A program made the translations under genes and the position numbers. Below are positions 8,337 through 16,459 of a stretch of 32,523 bases of DNA, one piece after another (the stretch's first letter is position 1; every line of letters begins with the position of its first letter). This DNA comes from Sulfuricurvum sp. MLSB (GTDB lineage Bacteria; Campylobacterota; Campylobacteria; Campylobacterales; Sulfurimonadaceae). Where the stretch lies: positions 1-32,523 of the forward strand of contig NZ_JQGL01000075.1 in the NCBI RefSeq assembly GCF_000747095.1. Reading direction: 5' to 3'. Under the pieces are notes generated by a model. That model was not told the origin of the DNA, did not search any database, and saw only the letters and a list, made by a program, of their open reading frames with translations.

Positions 8337-8873
8337 ATGATTGGCAATTATTTACACTACGCCCCGCAGATGAAAGAGCGGGTATGGATCGCCTCCTCCG
8401 CCGATGTCATCGGACGGGTCGATATGGGCGAAGATGTCAGCATTTGGTTCGGATGCGTCGTGCGAGGCGACGTCCACCATATCAAAATCGGCGACCGAAG
8501 CAATATTCAGGATTTGAGTATGGTCCATGTCACCCATCACAAACGCGATGATATGACCGACGGACATCCGACGATCATCGGGAATGACGTCACGGTAGGT
8601 CACCGCGTCATGCTCCACGGATGCACGATCGAAGACGCATGCCTTATCGGGATGAGCGCTACGATCCTTGACGGTGCCGTTATCGGCAAAGAATCAATTG
8701 TCGGAGCCGGAGCGCTGGTTACCAAAAACAAGGTATTTCCTCCGCGTTCCCTGATCATGGGAAGCCCTGCCAAAGTTGTACGCGAGTTGACCGACGAAGA
8801 GGTCGCAGAGCTTTATGCTTCCGCCGCACGTTACGTCAGTTTCAAAGAAAACTATCGCGCTCCGAATGTTTGA
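8337..8873 (+). CDS. Gamma-carbonic-anhydrase-like hexapeptide-repeat protein
   Basis: Left-handed beta-helix protein of the YrdA/PaaY/Cam-like family, expected to be a trimer with a metal at subunit interfaces. Hexapeptide repeats run from about residue 15 to 145. The three metal-ligand histidines are present: His64 (in NIQDLSMVH), His89 and His94 (in VGHRVMLHGC). Family members range from active carbonic anhydrases to inactive or acyl-transfer-related proteins, so activity is not assured. The 178 aa length is standard. It follows ppk by 2 bases with GAGAG ahead of the ATG, and overlaps the next gene by 8 bases. Confidence 0.9.
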   Translation: MIGNYLHYAPQMKERVWIASSADVIGRVDMGEDVSIWFGCVVRGDVHHIKIGDRSNIQDLSMVHVTHHKRDDMTDGHPTIIGNDVTVGHRVMLHGCTIEDACLIGMSATILDGAVIGKESIVGAGALVTKNKVFPPRSLIMGSPAKVVRELTDEEVAELYASAARYVSFKENYRAPNV

Positions 8874-9495
8874 GTTCGATCTCGTCGTCGCTGCCGACAT
8901 CCTCGGTATCATCGCATTCGCACTCAGCGGATTTCTTGTCGGTGTGCGCAACAACCTCGATCTGCTCGGGATCATCATCGCTGCATCGCTTACGGCGTTA
9001 GGCGGCGGTGTGGTACGGGACGTCATTCTGGATCGTACCCCGTTTGCGTTCAACGAATACTATCCGGCTGTTACCGTGATTACGACGATCGCGCTTGCAT
9101 TTGTTTTGCGTCTTTACCGCCGGATTCAGATAGAGCGCCAATGGCTCTTCGTTATCAGCGATACCATCGGTCTTGTGGCATTCAGCATCACCGGAGCCTT
9201 GCTCGCGATCGATGCGGGATTCAACTTTTTCGGGGTTATCATCCTGAGCTTTTTGACCGCCATCGGCGGCGGCGTCCTGCGCGATATTCTGATTAATCAG
9301 GTGCCTGCGGTGCTTGTGAGCGATTTTTACGGTTCCATTGCCCTGATCGTCTCAATCTTGCTTCTCGTATTAAGCGTATTCACTCCTTTGTCCACCCTTA
9401 CCGTTGCTGCTGTGGCTTCGATCGCCATCGCTGTTCGGCTTGTAGCGTATGTCAAAGGATGGCATCTCCCTACCCTCAAAACGGATCATTCATGA
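8866..9495 (+). CDS. TRIC/UPF0126 family inner-membrane protein
   Basis: Small polytopic membrane protein with an internal duplication: the motif GGGVVRDVI (near residue 47) recurs as GGGVLRDIL (near 132), each within three hydrophobic helices, plus a seventh at the C-terminus. This is the bacterial UPF0126/TRIC family, some members of which are cation channels; others are linked to glycine uptake, so the substrate here is open. The start is placed at ATG 8866, giving 209 aa; the longer reading from 8815 would add 17 polar residues lying inside the preceding gene. It overlaps that gene by 8 bases and mtgA by 4 (ATGA), so the three are probably co-translated. Confidence 0.87.
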   Translation: MFEFDLVVAADILGIIAFALSGFLVGVRNNLDLLGIIIAASLTALGGGVVRDVILDRTPFAFNEYYPAVTVITTIALAFVLRLYRRIQIERQWLFVISDTIGLVAFSITGALLAIDAGFNFFGVIILSFLTAIGGGVLRDILINQVPAVLVSDFYGSIALIVSILLLVLSVFTPLSTLTVAAVASIAIAVRLVAYVKGWHLPTLKTDHS

Positions 9496-10364
9496 AAAAA
9501 TACAAAACCCTTATTCTTCTCCTGTTAGCCGCCGGAGCGATCGACATCGGCCGCTATGCCCTCTATCCCGATATTGACGAGCTCAAAGAAGTTCGCCCCG
9601 TCCCGACGGCTTTTATGGAATACCGCGAGGAGGAGTGGGCTGAAGAAAACCGCGAAAAAGAGATTCAGCACAAATGGGTCAGTTTCTCGCAAATCTCGCC
9701 CAATGTCGTCAAAGCGGTCTTGATTGCCGAAGATGACGGGTTCTGGAATCATGAGGGGTTTGATGTCAAAGGGATGGAGCAGGCCATCGAGCGGAGCCTC
9801 GAAAAAGGGACCGTTGCCGGCGGCAGCACGATCAGCCAGCAGCTTTCCAAAAACCTCTATCTCTCCCCCAGTAAAAATCCGGTGCGGAAGATCAAAGAAG
9901 CCATCATCACGTGGCGGATTGAAAACACGCTGTCCAAACGGCGCATCCTTGAGATCTATCTCAACGTAGCCGAATGGGGAGACGGGATTTTCGGAATCGA
10001 AGCGGCGGCCCGCCATTATTACGGCAAAAGCGCCAAGCGCTTAAGCGCCCGGGAAGCGGCACGGCTGGCCGCGGTTCTTCCCAATCCGATCAAATACGAT
10101 CCGACGGGAAACCAAAGATACGTCAAGAACCGCTCCCGTATTATCTACAAAATCATGCAGCGCCGCGGAGTCGTCATTCCCGAATACCAAGAGGTGATGA
10201 CGCCGCCCAAGCAAGAGGAAAATACCGGAGAATCGTCCGAAGGGAACGAAAGCGTGATTGATTTGTTCGGCGAGACGGCTCCGGCAGAACTTTCTCCGAC
10301 CGCCGTTGAAACGCCCGCCGTTGCCGAAGAGGGCGCGGAAGGCAATGCTTCTTCACCCTTTTAA
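9492..10364 (+). CDS. mtgA: Monofunctional biosynthetic peptidoglycan transglycosylase
   Basis: GT51 glycosyltransferase that polymerises lipid II into glycan strands at the outer face of the inner membrane. An N-terminal signal anchor (about residues 4-24) precedes the GT51 domain with catalytic Glu80 in AEDDGFWNHEGF, then GGSTISQQL, KNLYLS, a KxxE-type segment around VRKIKEAI and EIYLNVAEWG. There is no transpeptidase domain. The last 50 or so residues form an acidic, Pro/Ala/Ser-rich, probably disordered tail beyond the usual end of MtgA (family length about 225-245; here 290). The start at 9492 gives the ATGA overlap and removes 11 residues of the longer reading. Confidence 0.93.
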   Translation: MKKYKTLILLLLAAGAIDIGRYALYPDIDELKEVRPVPTAFMEYREEEWAEENREKEIQHKWVSFSQISPNVVKAVLIAEDDGFWNHEGFDVKGMEQAIERSLEKGTVAGGSTISQQLSKNLYLSPSKNPVRKIKEAIITWRIENTLSKRRILEIYLNVAEWGDGIFGIEAAARHYYGKSAKRLSAREAARLAAVLPNPIKYDPTGNQRYVKNRSRIIYKIMQRRGVVIPEYQEVMTPPKQEENTGESSEGNESVIDLFGETAPAELSPTAVETPAVAEEGAEGNASSPF

Positions 10365-10378
10365 AGAACCGAACCGTT

Positions 10379-11623
10379 TTATTTTCGGGTTGCTACGCGT
10401 CCAAGAACCCACCACCCGAGTGCCGAAGCGGCCGCAATCAGATAAGAGGGGGCGTAAGGGTTTCCGCTGAGTTCGGTCAAAGTGGTCATCATCACCGGGG
10501 TCAGTCCCCCCACGATTCCCGCCGCACTTCCCAAAATCACCGCCGTGAACGATGCGCGGTAGCCGTGATAAGAGAGGGCTTTGACGGTTGCGGCAAAAAT
10601 AGGGGCCTGAACGGCGCACAGCAAAACGACAAGGGCGACGGAACCGGCAAGCGCCCCCCAATACCCTCCGATGCTCATGGCGTAAAAAAGAGGAAAAACG
10701 CTCAACGCCAATATCAATGCCGCAATGCGCATGACCCGAAGCGAACCGATTTTATCCGCCGCCATGGCCATGAGCGGAATAAACACGACTCCGATGACGA
10801 TCGAGAGAGTGTTAATCTCTCCGGCTTCGGCTTTGGAGAGATGGGCACTGCCCTCCAGCCAGATCGGAAGATAGACGAACACCGTGTAATAAAAAATCCA
10901 TATCGCCGACGCAATACTCAAGAACTGCCAAAATTCTCGACGATGATGCCGCAGAATCGCAACGATGGGGACAACTTTGTCTTCGGGAGGCTGATAGGTG
11001 TCGGTCAAATTTCGGCGCAAGTACAATCCTGCGGCGGCAATGACAATGCTGGCCCAGAACGGAATTCTCCATCCCCACTCCCCCATCGCATCTTCGCCCA
11101 GATACCAAAGCAAAAAACCGCAAAAACCCGATCCTAGCGCCATCCCGATTTTCGCCCCGACCGAAACGAACGAACCGTACAGGTTTTGACGGTTCGGGGA
11201 GGACTGTTCTACCAGATAAACAATCGAGCTGGCGTATTCTCCTCCGACCGATAGCCCCTGAATCATCCGAAGGGCTACAAGCAGAATCGGCGCCATGATG
11301 CCGATCTGAGCATGCGTCGGCAAAAATCCGATCAAAAAGGTCGGAAGCGCCATCAGTACCAGCGAACTCATCAGCGCGGTACGCCGACCGATCCGATCCC
11401 CGATATGGCCGAATACCAATGCTCCGACCGGACGCATCACCATCCCGGCGGCAAATGCGCCGAACGACCCCAGTAAGGAGAGAAAAGGATCGCTTGAGGG
11501 GAAAAACAGCTGCCCCATCATAACGGCCAAAAATCCGATGAGGGCAAAATCGTAATACTCGATGACGTTACCGATAATCCCTGCCGCTACGATTTTTTGC
11601 TTCGGCGTTATCAAATAATCCAT
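10379..11623 (-). CDS. MFS transporter of the metabolite:H+ symporter (ProP/ShiA-like) type
   Basis: A twelve-helix major facilitator protein. The helix 2-3 loop motif is GHIGDRIGRRTAL, and RMIQGLSVGGEYASS in helix 4 is typical of the metabolite:H+ symporter subfamily that includes ProP, ShiA and KgtP. The N-terminus IEYYDFALIG, with paired aromatic residues before Asp, is also typical. Substrates in this group are organic acids, betaines or proline; which one cannot be read here. It is the last gene of the long minus-strand run, overlapping mnmA by 13 bases, and converges on mtgA with only 14 bases between them and no convincing hairpin terminator. Confidence 0.88.
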   Translation of the reverse strand: MDYLITPKQKIVAAGIIGNVIEYYDFALIGFLAVMMGQLFFPSSDPFLSLLGSFGAFAAGMVMRPVGALVFGHIGDRIGRRTALMSSLVLMALPTFLIGFLPTHAQIGIMAPILLVALRMIQGLSVGGEYASSIVYLVEQSSPNRQNLYGSFVSVGAKIGMALGSGFCGFLLWYLGEDAMGEWGWRIPFWASIVIAAAGLYLRRNLTDTYQPPEDKVVPIVAILRHHRREFWQFLSIASAIWIFYYTVFVYLPIWLEGSAHLSKAEAGEINTLSIVIGVVFIPLMAMAADKIGSLRVMRIAALILALSVFPLFYAMSIGGYWGALAGSVALVVLLCAVQAPIFAATVKALSYHGYRASFTAVILGSAAGIVGGLTPVMMTTLTELSGNPYAPSYLIAAASALGWWVLGRVATRK

Positions 11624-12633
11624 CCGCCGCCGAGCAGTTTTTCGCCGTCGTAAAAGACCCCTGCCTGTCCCGATGCGACACCGAAAACAGGCTCATTCAG
11701 ATTGACTTTCGCATGGTTTCCGTCGATCACGACATGACACGGCACAGCGGTCGTGCGGTAACGGAGCTTGACCTCGCAGTCGAACTCTTTGCGGCTGTCG
11801 AACATATTGACGTTTTCAAGCTCAACGCTGCGGCATTCCAAGGCTTCGCGGGGACCGACGACGATTTGGTTCGTTTCGGGCTTGATCGCAACCACGAAAT
11901 GGGGATCGTGCGCCCCGTGCACGTTGAATCCTTTGCGCTTGCCGATCGTATAGTGCATGTACCCTTTGTGCTTGCCGACCACCTTGCCGGAGAGATCGAG
12001 CACATCCCCTTCCTGATCGACGGGAACGTAGGGTTTGAGGACATCCATATAGGTCGTTTCGACGAAACAGATCTCGCTCGACTCGCCCTGAGAGGCAAAC
12101 GACTCCAGTCCCGGAATCGATGCGGCAAATGCTTTGATATCACTTTTGTGCCGCTCTCCGAGAGGGAAAAGAAGTCTCGGAACCAATACGGGATCGATGT
12201 AAAAGAGAAAATAGCTCTGATCTTTCGTATCGTCATGTGCCTGAAGAAGGTATTGTCCGTCATGGCGAATATAGTGCCCCGTCGCCACGTAATCGGCTCC
12301 GATCTCATCGGCAAAAGCCACCATGGCTCCGAATTTAATGTTACGGTTGCACAGCGCACAGGGGTTGGGGGTCTTTCCTTCCTGATACGTTTCGATAAAC
12401 GGTCTAAAAACCTTTTCGTTAAACTTATCCTGCAAATCAAGAATATGAAGTTTCACCCCGGCGAAATCGGCCGCTTTCTGCGCGCGTGCCTGGTGGATTT
12501 CATGGTAGCCCGGTTTCGAATGGAGTTTCATGTAGACTCCTTCCACCTCGTATCCCTGCTCTTTGAGCAACAATGTCGAAACGGTCGAATCAACCCCGCC
12601 GCTCATCCCGATCAGAACTTTTTTCCGGTTCAT
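11611..12633 (-). CDS. mnmA: tRNA-specific 2-thiouridylase MnmA
   Basis: Adds sulfur to U34 of the Lys, Glu and Gln tRNAs by adenylating the base and transferring a persulfide. The PP-loop SGGVDS is at residues 11-16. The two catalytic cysteines are Cys95 in NPCALCN and Cys189 in SEICF. YTIGKRKG and the C-terminal beta-barrel ending SGQAGVFYDGE complete the family signature. At 340 aa it is slightly short compared with about 360. It overlaps the LOG gene stop by ATGA. The flagellar link is only positional. Confidence 0.96.
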   Translation of the reverse strand: MNRKKVLIGMSGGVDSTVSTLLLKEQGYEVEGVYMKLHSKPGYHEIHQARAQKAADFAGVKLHILDLQDKFNEKVFRPFIETYQEGKTPNPCALCNRNIKFGAMVAFADEIGADYVATGHYIRHDGQYLLQAHDDTKDQSYFLFYIDPVLVPRLLFPLGERHKSDIKAFAASIPGLESFASQGESSEICFVETTYMDVLKPYVPVDQEGDVLDLSGKVVGKHKGYMHYTIGKRKGFNVHGAHDPHFVVAIKPETNQIVVGPREALECRSVELENVNMFDSRKEFDCEVKLRYRTTAVPCHVVIDGNHAKVNLNEPVFGVASGQAGVFYDGEKLLGGGWII

Positions 12634-13415
12634 CCGATGCCACTCCCTTCGCTCATGTGTTTGTCCGTCATATACGAAGAGAGCGATTCGTAATATTTGG
12701 TGTTACTCAGCCCCTGCTCTTCCAGCGAAATGATCTGGGTAATCAATGATTTTTCGATTTCGGTCACAACGTAATGCAGATCATCCGTCAACGTGAAGAA
12801 ATCGAGATCCGATTCATCGATCATCCCCTCTGCCAATATTTTATTGCGGATAAAATCCATTAACGGCGCATAAAACTCGGTCCCGATTACAAAGAGCTTT
12901 ACTCCGCTCACTTTTCGGGTCTGGATCAGCGTCAGCGCCTCGAACATTTCATCCAGCGTTCCGAATCCTCCCGGAAAAATAACGTATGCCATCGAGTATT
13001 TGACCAGCATGACCTTGCGGGAGAAAAAATAGTCGAACTGCCGCCCTTTCGTAATATACGGGTTGGGCTGCTGTTCTTCAGGCAATTCGATATTCAGCCC
13101 GATCGATTCGACATCCTCGTAATCGTACGCTCCGCGGTTTGCCGCTTCCATGACACCAGGGCCGCCCCCTGTGATGACATTGTATCCGCGTGATCCGAGC
13201 ATCCCCGAAAGCTGCATGGCCTGCAAATAATAGGGGTGGTTCTCATCCACCCGCGCGCTTCCGAAAATCGTCACGGACGGGCCAAGTTCTCCCAGTTCGT
13301 CAAATCCTTGTACGAAATCGGCGATGATTTTAAAAACACTCCAAACGTCGGCCGTTTTGATATCTTGGGCATACCGTCGGCTTGCTTCTTTTTTCCCGTT
13401 TCTTCTGCGACTCAT
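12630..13415 (-). CDS. LOG-family (TIGR00730) Rossmann-fold protein
   Basis: Family of cytokinin riboside 5'-monophosphate phosphoribohydrolase (LOG) and PpnN-like nucleotide hydrolases, or possible nucleotide-binding regulators. Signatures are TIFGSAR near residue 50, GGGPGVMEAANRGA near 84 and PGGFGTLDEMFE near 149, the last holding the catalytic Glu of the family. An N-terminal basic segment and a C-terminal helical tail extend it to 261 aa, longer than plant-type LOG (about 190-215). The start is 1 base after the fliY stop, with AAGG in the fliY 3' end. The substrate is most likely a nucleoside monophosphate, without further proof. Confidence 0.88.
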   Translation of the reverse strand: MSRRRNGKKEASRRYAQDIKTADVWSVFKIIADFVQGFDELGELGPSVTIFGSARVDENHPYYLQAMQLSGMLGSRGYNVITGGGPGVMEAANRGAYDYEDVESIGLNIELPEEQQPNPYITKGRQFDYFFSRKVMLVKYSMAYVIFPGGFGTLDEMFEALTLIQTRKVSGVKLFVIGTEFYAPLMDFIRNKILAEGMIDESDLDFFTLTDDLHYVVTEIEKSLITQIISLEEQGLSNTKYYESLSSYMTDKHMSEGSGIG

Positions 13416-13416
13416 T

Positions 13417-14292
13417 TTAGCCTTTCAACTTGTTGAGACGATCCCGTTTCGTACCGATGGACGTAACCTGTACCCCAAAGTTACCGTCAACGATTACAAC
13501 CTCTCCCTGAGCGATAACGTTGTCATCTACCAGAATATCGAGCGGGTCGTTGGCAAGCTGATTGAGCTCGATGACCGAACCGATGTCCATGCTCAGGACG
13601 TCTTTAAGAAGCATCTTTTTCTTTCCGATCCGCACGCGTACCGGTAATTTAACGTCCATAATCAACGAGATGTTTTTCATCTCCGTTTCTTCAAGCTTGA
13701 CCGCTTTCTCTTCAGCAGGGGCATCAAATATCGTTGTCGGTTTGGAGGGAGAACTGACGGCACTTGGAGCAACGTTTTTAGGACCGTTCAATGCATCCTC
13801 GATCGCCGAATCGACCGCAAACATCATTAAAGAAGCTATCGATCCGAGTGAAAACGAGAAAACGAACATTTTCGCGTATCGGTCCAGATGCACCTCTCCG
13901 TTTTCTGGGATAAATTCTGCTTTTTCAGGTTTGATCGTAAACTTCGGAAGCTCTTTTTGAGATCCCAGCGTCGTACTCATCGCTCCGACGATATTGGAAA
14001 CGATCTCTTTGACCGCATCCATATCCTCATCCGACATCGTATCCTGTCCTTCGCCCTCACCGCCGAGCATCATGTCCCCGAGTGCCGTTGCCAGCTGCGG
14101 AGGCATCATCACGATCCCGCGCCCTGAAGCATCCCCGGTAAAACTGACATGCACCAAGGCGATCGGAGGAATGACATTCGAGACGATGGATATCTCTTCG
14201 GCCTCTTTAAGGACGATTTTCGGGGTCTGCCCCGTCAATCCCTCAATCGTGGCAATCGCTTCTTGCGCGTATACTCCGGCAAAATCACTCAT
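13417..14292 (-). CDS. fliY: Flagellar motor switch phosphatase-type protein FliY
   Basis: Flagellar C-ring component. The C-terminal third (about 210-291) is a FliN-type SpoA domain (LPVRVRIGKKK ... GEVVIVDGNFGVQV). The middle holds a CheC-like helix, DMDAVKEIVSNIVGAM, with the Glu and Asn of CheY-P phosphatases, so the protein may dephosphorylate CheY as well as build the ring. The N-terminus lacks an obvious CheY-binding peptide. Three in-frame ATGs exist (14307, 14298, 14292); I choose 14292 because AGGAGG at 14299-14304 is 6 bases away. It overlaps fliM by 8 bases. A separate FliN is not in the window. Confidence 0.93.
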   Translation of the reverse strand: MSDFAGVYAQEAIATIEGLTGQTPKIVLKEAEEISIVSNVIPPIALVHVSFTGDASGRGIVMMPPQLATALGDMMLGGEGEGQDTMSDEDMDAVKEIVSNIVGAMSTTLGSQKELPKFTIKPEKAEFIPENGEVHLDRYAKMFVFSFSLGSIASLMMFAVDSAIEDALNGPKNVAPSAVSSPSKPTTIFDAPAEEKAVKLEETEMKNISLIMDVKLPVRVRIGKKKMLLKDVLSMDIGSVIELNQLANDPLDILVDDNVIAQGEVVIVDGNFGVQVTSIGTKRDRLNKLKG

Positions 14293-15382
14293 CTTCATCC
14301 TCCTCATCCTCTAATGGCCCGCGGATAATATCCTTGACCCCGCTGATACGCTCTTTGCGTTTGACTTCGAATTCTTTCAGTGCCCGCTTAACGGCATCTT
14401 TTTCGGTATCAATGACCGACGTGACCTGCACCGATTTGCGGAAACGGCGCAAGCCCATCTGCCCGATAAACCGTTCTTTTCCGTCCACACTGACATTGAC
14501 CATATCATCGGCCGGGACATTCAGCCGGATAATATCCCCTTCTTTGAGGTCCAGCAGTTCGTTCAAACTGAGTTCCGCCGTGCCGAGATTGACATCGACA
14601 TTGACGTGCGCGCCCCCCAGCAAAACCTGAAGTTCCTGATTACGGCTTTTTTTCGAACTCGTTTCGTTCAGCATCAAATCTCGGCTGGCAAGTTTGGGCA
14701 GAACCGGTTCCAGTGCAATAACCGGATAGCAGATGTTCATCATCCCCGAACTGTGCCCGATAATAATCTCCATGACGACCATCACGACGATTTCGTTTTG
14801 GGCAACGATCTGAACGACGTTGGGACTCGATTCTTTCGACTCTACCTGAGGATACAAATCGGTGACGGGAGCCCACGCTTCGCGCAGCGTTCCCATCATT
14901 ACCCGCAGAATCGTCTCGAACAACGACAGTTCAATATCCGAAAACTCCCGGTTGGCTTCAAAAGGCTCGCCTTTCCCCCCGAGAATACGGTCCAGCATCG
15001 GAAATGCAATGGAAGGATTGATCTCCAGAACACCGTTTCCTTCAAGCGGTTTCATTGAAAAAACGTTAAAACTGGTCGGATTCGGGAGCGACATCAAAAA
15101 CTCCCCATAGGTCATCTGGTCGACCGAATGGAGCTGTATCTCTACGATCGAACGCATGATTGCTGAAATCTGGGATGCGATGGAGCGGGCCATCTTGTCA
15201 TGGATACCCCGGAAAGCACGCAGCTGCTCTTTCGAAACACGGTTAGGACGTTTGAAATCGTACAACGTGATCTGGCGCTGCTGGAAAAGGGTGTCTTCTC
15301 CCGCGTCCAGAGCGGCATCACCCTCATCATCGACGACATCCAAGAGCGCATCAATCTCTTCTTGCGACAGAATATCAGCCAT
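14285..15382 (-). CDS. fliM: Flagellar motor switch protein FliM
   Basis: C-ring protein that binds CheY-P and sets rotation direction. The N-terminal CheY-P-binding peptide is present as LSQEEIDALL (residues 5-14), followed by a linker, the CheC-like middle domain with MTYGEFLMSLPNP and MLDRILGG, and a C-terminal SpoA domain near residues 250-330. The protein ends in a strongly acidic tail of about nine Asp/Glu residues. The start codon shares one base with the fliA stop (TAATG) and has GGAGGAG upstream. The 365 aa length is slightly above the common 330-355 because of the tail. Confidence 0.95.
   Translation of the reverse strand: MADILSQEEIDALLDVVDDEGDAALDAGEDTLFQQRQITLYDFKRPNRVSKEQLRAFRGIHDKMARSIASQISAIMRSIVEIQLHSVDQMTYGEFLMSLPNPTSFNVFSMKPLEGNGVLEINPSIAFPMLDRILGGKGEPFEANREFSDIELSLFETILRVMMGTLREAWAPVTDLYPQVESKESSPNVVQIVAQNEIVVMVVMEIIIGHSSGMMNICYPVIALEPVLPKLASRDLMLNETSSKKSRNQELQVLLGGAHVNVDVNLGTAELSLNELLDLKEGDIIRLNVPADDMVNVSVDGKERFIGQMGLRRFRKSVQVTSVIDTEKDAVKRALKEFEVKRKERISGVKDIIRGPLEDEEDEDE
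14299..14304 (-). promoter_or_regulatory. fliY ribosome binding site inside the fliM acidic tail
   Basis: The perfect AGGAGG lies in the codons for the Asp/Glu tail of FliM. It favours the third in-frame ATG (14292) as the fliY start: spacing is 6 bases, against 0 for the ATG at 14298, while the ATG at 14307 lies upstream of the site. Confidence 0.7.
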
Positions 15383-16074
15383 TATTCTCCTCCCACCGCG
15401 TCTTTAATTCGTCGGATCACCGATTTGTGTATCTGTGAAATACGCGATTCGGTGATATTGACGATTTCACTGATCTCTTTGAGGGTCAGTTCCTCGAAAT
15501 AATAAAGCTGGATGATCATCTGTTCGCGTTCGTCGAATCCCATCAAAACATCTTTGATCGCTTCAATCAGATCTTCGTGCTCAATCCTCTCCAAGATTCC
15601 CTCATTTTCAGGGGTTCCGAGTTGGTCGTCCAACGGCAGCACGGTATAAATATCGGAGGCTATCCGCGCTTCGTGAATTTTATCCTCTTCGACATCAAGC
15701 ATCCGGGCGAGTTCGGCATCGCTGGGTTCCTCGTCATGATCGGCCAGATGCAGTTCAATGGCACTGTCGATGTCCTTGATCAGGCGGCGGCTGGAGCGGC
15801 TCACCATGTCAAGCGAACGCAGGTAATCGAGCATCGCTCCGTACACCCGCGTTTTGGCATACCCCCAGAACGAATCGTTTTGGGTATCGTCGTAGCGGCG
15901 GGCGAGCTTGACCAGTTCCTCGGTACCGATCGCGCACAGATCCATATAGTCAATCGAGCTGGGAAGCCGCTCTTTAAGCCGAAATGACATCGCTTTAACC
16001 GCCGGCAGATATTGAATCGCGAGCTGGTCTTCTTTATGTTTCAGCTGCTGCGTATAGACATTCGCACCGCTCAT
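15382..16074 (-). CDS. fliA: RNA polymerase sigma-28 factor FliA
   Basis: Sigma factor for late flagellar genes. Region 2 includes YMDLCAIGTEELVKLARRYD and the FWGYAKTRVYGAMLDYLRSLD segment that reads the -10. Region 3 follows around residues 90-150, and region 4 ends with a helix-turn-helix (LTLKEISEIVNITESRISQ). The 230 aa length is typical. It overlaps the small membrane-protein gene by ATGA and fliM by one base, so sigma-28 and the switch proteins are made from one message. The anti-sigma factor FlgM is not in the window. Confidence 0.96.
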   Translation of the reverse strand: MSGANVYTQQLKHKEDQLAIQYLPAVKAMSFRLKERLPSSIDYMDLCAIGTEELVKLARRYDDTQNDSFWGYAKTRVYGAMLDYLRSLDMVSRSSRRLIKDIDSAIELHLADHDEEPSDAELARMLDVEEDKIHEARIASDIYTVLPLDDQLGTPENEGILERIEHEDLIEAIKDVLMGFDEREQMIIQLYYFEELTLKEISEIVNITESRISQIHKSVIRRIKDAVGGE

Positions 16075-16394
16075 GAAGAACTCCGCGGATTCTCTTCCAA
16101 CAACTCTGCTTTATTGGCATAAAACGCATCGATAAACTGTTCGCGTTTGTTGATCTCACGGACAAAAAAGTCAAGATTATGTTCATGCATGTGTTTCGGA
16201 AAAGGATGCGCCTTGATCCCGAGAGCCTGAAAATAAAATCCGACGATCAGATGGGCAAAAAGGTAAAAAAACAATGTTACGAGGACAACGAACCCCAGGA
16301 AGCCTTCTGCACTTTCAGATTTTATGATCCCGAAAACAATGCCGAAGAAAAAGCCCTGTGCCGTTAAAAAAGAGACAAAATTCGAGCCCCGCAT
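16071..16394 (-). CDS. Small two-helix membrane protein of the flagellar operon (HP1033 position)
   Basis: A 107-residue protein of unknown function. Two hydrophobic helices (about residues 6-24 and 31-55) are joined by a short polar loop; the C-terminal 50 residues are charged and rich in His near HPFPKHMHEHN, then Glu/Lys/Arg. I do not recognise the family by motif, but it sits between flhG and fliA exactly where H. pylori has the uncharacterised HP1033, so it is probably conserved across the phylum. AAGGA stands 8 bases before the ATG, and its stop overlaps the fliA start. A role in FlhG/FliA regulation or membrane placement of flagella is a guess from position only. Confidence 0.75.
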   Translation of the reverse strand: MRGSNFVSFLTAQGFFFGIVFGIIKSESAEGFLGFVVLVTLFFYLFAHLIVGFYFQALGIKAHPFPKHMHEHNLDFFVREINKREQFIDAFYANKAELLEENPRSSS

Positions 16395-16459
16395 TTTTTT
16401 TATCCTTGATTTTGTATCTGTTCAAAGAGACGGTCGTACACCGCTCGTGTACCTGTGGA

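Noticed and set aside
10365-10400. Possible bidirectional terminator between convergent mtgA and MFS genes
   Set aside because: Only a 4-5 base imperfect stem can be drawn and it lies partly inside the MFS coding end.
11713-12693. Plus-strand reading frame of 326 codons opposite mnmA
   Set aside because: Antisense shadow of MnmA without motifs.
16432-16453. Imperfect hairpin between flhG and the small membrane-protein gene
   Set aside because: The stem has a two-base bulge and no T-run follows on the coding strand, so a terminator is not supported; the genes on both sides belong to one conserved operon.
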